This document shows positions 59,188-64,000 of a DNA stretch of 64,000 bases, piece by piece. Numbering within the stretch: position 1 is the first letter of the stretch; the number at the start of each line of letters is the position of its first letter. A program made the translations under genes and the position numbers. The DNA is taken from contig MPUH01000115.1 of assembly GCA_001970955.1 (NCBI GenBank), positions 39,341-103,340 of the forward strand, in the 5' to 3' direction. Under the pieces are notes generated by a model. The model was not told the origin of the DNA and searched no databases. It saw only the letters and a program-made list of their open reading frames with translations. The stretch comes from Stentor coeruleus (taxonomy: Eukaryota; Ciliophora; Heterotrichea; Heterotrichida; Stentoridae).

Positions 59188-61659
59188 TTTTTATTAGATA
59201 AGATATTTTTAATAGGATTTTAATTAGGTACAAGAAAGCTTTTTTTTGTATAGATCAAAATATTATGAGTAATTTTGAGTGAGTTAATGGGTTTTAAATT
59301 AATTTTGGTAAATGAGATTTGAATATATATGGATGATTTTAGGATTATGATTAGAATTAATGTAAGATGTATAAAATTTTAGGATTTTTATGGTTAGGTA
59401 AAAGTTGGATTGGATAAATTTTTGATGATAAGAGATTTTAGGGTTAATATGAGGCGATTTTTTATGTAAGATTTGATTTTGGTAGAAATTATAGAAATGA
59501 TGTTTTGGGTGTAAATGGAGAGATTAAGTTTGTATAGGGAATTATGTTCTTATAATATTATAGTAGAAATTAGGTGATTTTTTATGATGTGTTTTTATTT
59601 TTTATATATTTACAGACTTTTTTGGTTTGTTCATAGCATTTTATAATATATTTGTTTTAGTTTTTGCTTGATTATCCTATAAATAAAACCTTAAAACAAG
59701 ATGTTTGTGTATTTATACTTTTTCACTCTATTATAGTTTAAAATACGAATAAGATTTATTATTAAACAATACCAATTTCTCTAGAAAACATAAAAAATAC
59801 TCAGTTTTATATTCATATACAAGAAATAAACAATTTACAATCATATAATCATGTTTATATATATTTACTATAAAAGATTATAATATTTATGGATAGTTTG
59901 TCTAATACTTTTCAATATCTTTTATTCTCATATCATAAAATCGTTATACACCCTGTAACTCTATTTTCCTAGTTATCCCCACATTGACTCTAATTCATTG
60001 AGCATTTTATTATATCTTAACCCAACCATCATCAAATAAAACTAAAGCTGATTTTAACTAAATCATATAGTCCGATTATTTTCTCATTCCACCCACTATT
60101 CTTCCCTCAAAAAAATCCTATAATCACCCAATCAAACTAAAAAAATCATAAAACTTTGTTTATCTCAATATTTACCAATTAACCCATTCTTCATATCAAA
60201 AAAATTGCTAGTCACAATCATTTATCCTTTAAAAACCCTCAACTCTCTACTATTTTTCCAAAAATACCATTTTTTCAACCCATTTACCAAAAAAGATATT
60301 TCTGGTATACAATCACCCTATATATAGACATTTAAATCATTATTATAACAAAGATATGAATAATATCTCTGTATATGAAAGACTATCATTTTCCCAAATT
60401 ATTATTTAGATATAAAAAATATCTTTTATCTAAATTATTCTTTATAATATTAAACTGGTATACTTTATATAAGATTGATTTTTGTAATAATAGTCTAAAT
60501 ATCTTGAAAGATATGAGATGGATAATTAATGTATGATAAGATATTTTATTTGTAAGTCCGAAAATAAAATATCACAATATTATAGGCTAAATGAAAGATA
60601 TTTATATGTAACTTTAAAGAAATATAGACATAATTGTTTGACAGATTATTAAAATGTTGAAAAGATATAAGAAATATCCATTTTGTCAGGATTTATTATT
60701 TATTAGTGGATATAAATATCTTGATAGCATTCATATCTTTTAAACAGAATTTGGTAGCTAGTTAAAAAATGAATTCTCTCCTTTGAAAAAATGTATAAAT
60801 TATCAGAAAAAATTAAATATATCTTTTATATTCCCGATTTATGATTGAAAAAACTAAACTTGATATTTTTTTCATTTAAAATACTAGTTTTTACCTTTGT
60901 GCTTGATGTTTTACTATAATTTATACTGAAAATTATCAAAAATAGAAAAAAAAAAATTTATATTCTTATGCGAAATTACGTCTATTCAAGTCAAAAGATG
61001 CTAAAAGATTATAGCAAAAAGATATAATTCATCTAACTATTTAAAACTTTAATCTGCTAATATCATCGATAGCTAAACTCCTAAAAACTCTTAAAAAAGC
61101 CACGATTGTCACTGAATCCTTTAAATAGAGCATCATTTCAATCCCTAAATACATATATCAAAATATAATAAAACTATTTCAGATAAAAAGTTATATAATC
61201 GCTTATATAATCTTATCTTCCAATACTTTTAAATACATTAAAACATCCTATATAATTTTTACTTTAAAATCTCTGAGCATATTTCCCCTTACAAATATGG
61301 GTTTGCCAATTTGGAATTGTATAATACCTATGAAAAGCTATCAGATTTTCATGATATCCTTATGCAAGAAATAAGGAAAATCTTATTCTTTAAATCATAG
61401 ACTGTAATAATAAAATCTAGCAAGTTTTCATCATCTTTATCTTTACAAATACAGAGAAAGTTAATATGAGTCAAACAAAAATCCAACAACTCAGTTTGCC
61501 ACTATCATTTTAATACTTCAGATACTATTTCTCAGCCATAGTCCCATTCATAGAAAAAACATCTTTAAAAGACCAAAGGTAAATCCTAAAATTACATATT
61601 GAAGGTTTTAAAAAACTCTAAAAGCTTATTGCATCAAGTGACTAGAAATAGTTTTTTAT
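59188..61659. other. Gene-poor region
   Basis: 59190-59700 is C-poor (5' flank of Rae1); 59740-60290 is G-poor, as if 5' of a plus-strand unit. 60290-60830 carries a dense cluster of AGATAT/ATATCT words. 61260-61660 has a less AT-biased, gene-like composition without an open frame and may be the 5' part of the kinase relic that follows. Confidence 0.5.
60290..60830 (+). repeat. AGATAT/ATATCT word cluster
   Basis: I count 13 copies in about 530 bp (starting near 60294, 60352, 60363, 60408, 60419, 60499, 60509, 60539, 60596, 60663, 60716, 60733, 60819), on both strands, often as AAAGATAT. About one would be expected by base composition alone (rough estimate). Confidence 0.55.
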
Positions 61660-62275
61660 GTCTCTTAATAAAGTGCTCAAGCTCTACCCAAACATTTTTC
61701 CTTTTTAGAAGCGAGCTTAGATAGAAAATAAAATAATATTATTTTCATATGAAGAAGCCTTTAATGAAATTTTGGATAACTAAAAATATACTATATTTAT
61801 ATACCTGAGTCAAATTAATACAGCAACTTTTATGGTGAAGATTACTTAAAGATCATCCTAAAAGACAATGCTATTTACTAATATGAAATTGTTGGGCTTA
61901 TAAATTTGTATTCGAAGAAATAATCCAATCCTTTGACCACTACGCAAAAATAAATATAGAAATCTAAGCCCTCAGAACAAAACTCGTCATTCTGTACAAG
62001 GTCAGACTGAAACTCAGGTCTTTAAGTACATCAAAGATGCAGACCATTTACAAAAATCTAATATAATTAGAGATTCTGTTTCACATTTTGATAAGGTATT
62101 TATTTATACTTTCAACATACAAATCCTTGATTTTCTTCTGTTTTTGATAGGCACAACATCATCCATTGCAATCTAAACAGAGAATATTTTGCTTGAAAAC
62201 CCAAATATGCTAAAATCAAAAATAATGGTTTTGGAAGTGATAATAATATGCTAGTGGCTTTATTATGACAGAAAA
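61660..62275 (+). pseudogene. DYRK-type protein kinase pseudogene
   Basis: Kinase motifs appear in order but in shifting frames with stops. EEAFNEILDN, NFYGEDYLKIILKDNAIY then a stop, YEIVGLI, the N-lobe phrase IQSFDHYAKINIEI, then TRHSVQGQTETQVFKYIKDA followed by DHLQKSNIIRD, an interrupted IQILDFL, and IIHCNLNREYFA, stop (TGA), KPKYAKIKNNGFGSD. These correspond to DYRK landmarks such as IIHCDLKPEN and IDFGSS. About 90 bp seem missing between the hinge and the catalytic loop, and the catalytic Asp is changed to Asn. The left boundary is approximate. Confidence 0.85.
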
Positions 62276-62846
62276 TTAATATTTATCATTAATTAAGACA
62301 TTTAGTACAATTTTTATTATATTTAGATTGTGATAATATTTTTATGTTTGGAGAATTATCATTTTTATAGTAAATTTATGTTTTTATGGGTATAACTGGA
62401 AATATAATGCCTAGAAAGCGAATTAAGATCTTTCTTAGCAGAATTTTATCATATTAATGTTGAAGTATTCTAATTATTTGATTACTAAATATTAATGAGC
62501 CCATTTATTTCTAAATTAATATAATTCAAGTAAATAATCCATATGAAAACTTTTTAACTAGCTAAGTTGTTGTAAAAACCTGATAAATTTTGACCGATAT
62601 ACTATTTATTATTTCTTCATAGACTTAATAATAAGAAAAATCTCATTAAATTTCTCAACACTTACCCTAATCTATTCTTTTATCCTCCTTCAACAATAAT
62701 CCTCATCTATTTATCTTATCATTTCATTCTCAAATTTATTTTTAGATCACAAACTTGATTATCCCGACAAAAATTCACATTCAAAATAAAATCGCATTAT
62801 CATATTCTTCAACATCTACTTCAATATATTAAAAATCAAAACAATA
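62276..62846. other. Intergenic, AT-rich
   Basis: About 570 bp. G-poor in the last 200 bp before the plus-strand gene; otherwise no structure. Confidence 0.6.
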
Positions 62847-63724
62847 ATGTCAGAAGATCTAGATAGTCTTATAGAATCCATGCATAGNTTATAGAATCCA
62901 TGCATAGAATGTGGAACCGCTTCCATCAAAAGCTTTACACAGATACCCAAGAAACTCAAACAGACTCAAAACCTATTATCCAAGGTCCTCTCCTTATCCT
63001 TCCACAAAAAATTCTAATCAACATCCTTCTCTTCCTAGATTTCCACAAAGATATCCCCAATATAATCGAAACCTGCCGCTTCATGCAAAATATCATCAAC
63101 AGTGAAGTTTTCCAAGTAAAATCTTTCAATAGCTGGTCTCATCATCCTAATAAAACAACAATCCAAAATCTTCAAAAAGAAGAGCAAAAAAACTCATCAA
63201 ATCTTGAAGACACAATAAAAACCAAAGCTGAAGCTATTTTAAGCATAAAAAAAGTTGTAGCTGTCAATAACTTTGTGTCAAATAAAATCGCAAGTCAAGA
63301 TAAAAAAATTGACGAACTTACTAAAGAGCTAAATAAAGCTACAGAAGATCTAAGGATAAATAAAAATATTACAAATAAAGGATTAGAAAAATATTATCGT
63401 AAAGAAAAAGAATATAATGATGTTCATAAAGCACTTCAAAATACAGAAAATGAAATATTTTATATAACATCAAGTGAAAGTTCTGAACTAGAAAACTTGA
63501 AAAATAAATATGAAAAAGTGTCTAATGAAAATGTTGTTTTAGATAAACATTGTAGGATTTTAGCTTGTGAATTGATGGAATTAGAGCATAAAGCTATAGA
63601 ACTTGAAAGCACTTTTACAGCTTATGAGACTGCAGTTGATAGGATGAATGAGTATTTTATGATGATGTTTGTTCCAAAAATTGATGTTATTATTAATAAA
63701 AGTTCTGAAGATGTTGTGCAGTAA
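62847..63724 (+). CDS. F-box-like coiled-coil protein
   Basis: The true start is ATG 62847 (MSEDLDSLIESMHRMWNRFH), which becomes visible only after collapsing the 19-bp repeat around N 62888 (62869-62887, 62889-62907). The resulting protein is about 286 residues. An F-box-like segment follows: LLILPQKILINILLFLDFHK, then IIETCRFMQNIINSEVF. The rest is coiled coil (KKIDELTKELNKATEDLRIN; SELENLKNKYEKVSNE). F-box proteins bring substrates to SCF ubiquitin ligases; with no recognisable substrate domain the coiled coil may serve. TAA stop. Confidence 0.7.
62869..62907 (+). repeat. 19-bp direct repeat flanking an N (assembly artefact)
   Basis: TTATAGAATCCATGCATAG occurs on both sides of N 62888 and interrupts the 5' end of the F-box-like gene. 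Confidence 0.88.
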
Positions 63725-64000
63725 TGTAGAGGTTTTTTGTGAGGATAGTATAAAGATATGGTTAATATTAGATTTTAAGATAGCGTAAAGGGGTTTATTA
63801 TGATTAAATTGTATGATTTTTATATAAAATGATGTTGGTATGTAATTTTTTATCTTAGTTTATTTACCTAATAAATCTAATAAAATCATGATTTTTTATC
63901 CTAATCTATCAATACCACAAACCAAGAAAAAAATCATCATAATCCTACAAAAAAAAAGCATAAATAATCTTCCCACACACTAAAAAACTTCTAATCTAAT
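63725..64000. other. 3' flank to window edge
   Basis: C-poor up to about 63860, then G-poor (A/C/T-rich) to the edge, suggesting either a plus-strand gene starting just outside the window or the 3' flank of a minus-strand gene. Confidence 0.5.

Noticed and set aside
1-64000. Ciliate nuclear code with TAA/TAG as Gln or TGA as Trp
   Set aside because: All large intact genes end cleanly at TAA or TAG where families end, and Trp is TGG throughout; the in-frame stops found are explained by 15-nt introns or decay, except the one in the Rab gene.
1-64000. tRNA genes
   Set aside because: I looked in the gene-free stretches for T-loop and acceptor-stem patterns and saw none that fold convincingly; a covariance search would be decisive.

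Overview
This window is AT-rich, gene-dense nuclear DNA from a single-celled eukaryote, most likely the macronucleus of a heterotrich ciliate close to Stentor. The evidence is: spliceosomal introns of exactly 15 nt (three firmly supported, at 3990-4004, 26667-26681 and 39942-39956); a standard-looking genetic code in which TAA and TAG end almost every gene and one gene ends in TGA; very short or absent introns in large genes; and ciliate-type content (tubulin glycylase/glutamylase-type ligase, RIIa-GAF protein, Polo kinase, P4-ATPase). The genus assignment is inference; the 15-nt introns and stop codons are read directly.

Layout. 1-4.5 kb: EF-hand protein (5' end outside the window), Erv41/Erv46-type cargo receptor, U1A/U2B'' RNA-binding protein, sulfotransferase (one 15-nt intron plus an assembly duplication). 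4.5-9.5 kb, minus strand: P4-ATPase followed 10 bp later by an ankyrin-SAM-SAM protein ending in a CAAX box. 9.77-9.97 kb: U3 snoRNA gene. 10-14.4 kb: mostly non-coding, with one 59-residue reading frame. 14.4-31 kb: cyclin, U1-type zinc finger protein, RIIa-GAF-GAF protein, a LITAF-like protein, ARS2/SERRATE, a coiled-coil protein, SDHAF3, a dual-specificity phosphatase and several small or unrecognised genes. 31-43.8 kb: DHHC palmitoyltransferase, SNF1-like kinase, a very large Venus-flytrap membrane receptor, a divergent Rab with an in-frame stop, a TTLL enzyme, ribosomal protein eS26. 44-59.2 kb: two more LITAF-like genes, a zinc alcohol dehydrogenase, two paralogous CCCH-RING genes, a PA-domain membrane protein with a dead copy beside it, Polo kinase, Rae1/Gle2. 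59.2-62.8 kb: gene-poor, with an AGATAT word cluster and a decayed DYRK-type kinase pseudogene. 62.8-63.7 kb: F-box-like coiled-coil protein.

The genes do not form one pathway. Recurrent themes are RNA metabolism (U1A/U2B'', ARS2, U3, Rae1, CCCH proteins), membrane traffic (Erv46-like, P4-ATPase, Rab, DHHC, PA/VSR-like) and cilium or cell-cycle signalling (TTLL, RIIa-GAF, PLK, cyclin, kinases, phosphatase).

Two window-wide features matter for any reader. First, nine single-N positions are each flanked by direct repeats of 19-194 bp; these look like unmerged contig overlaps, and two of them damage gene models (sulfotransferase, F-box-like gene). Second, strand composition switches at gene boundaries: 5' flanks are nearly G-free and 3' flanks nearly C-free on the coding strand, which helps to orient otherwise featureless stretches.
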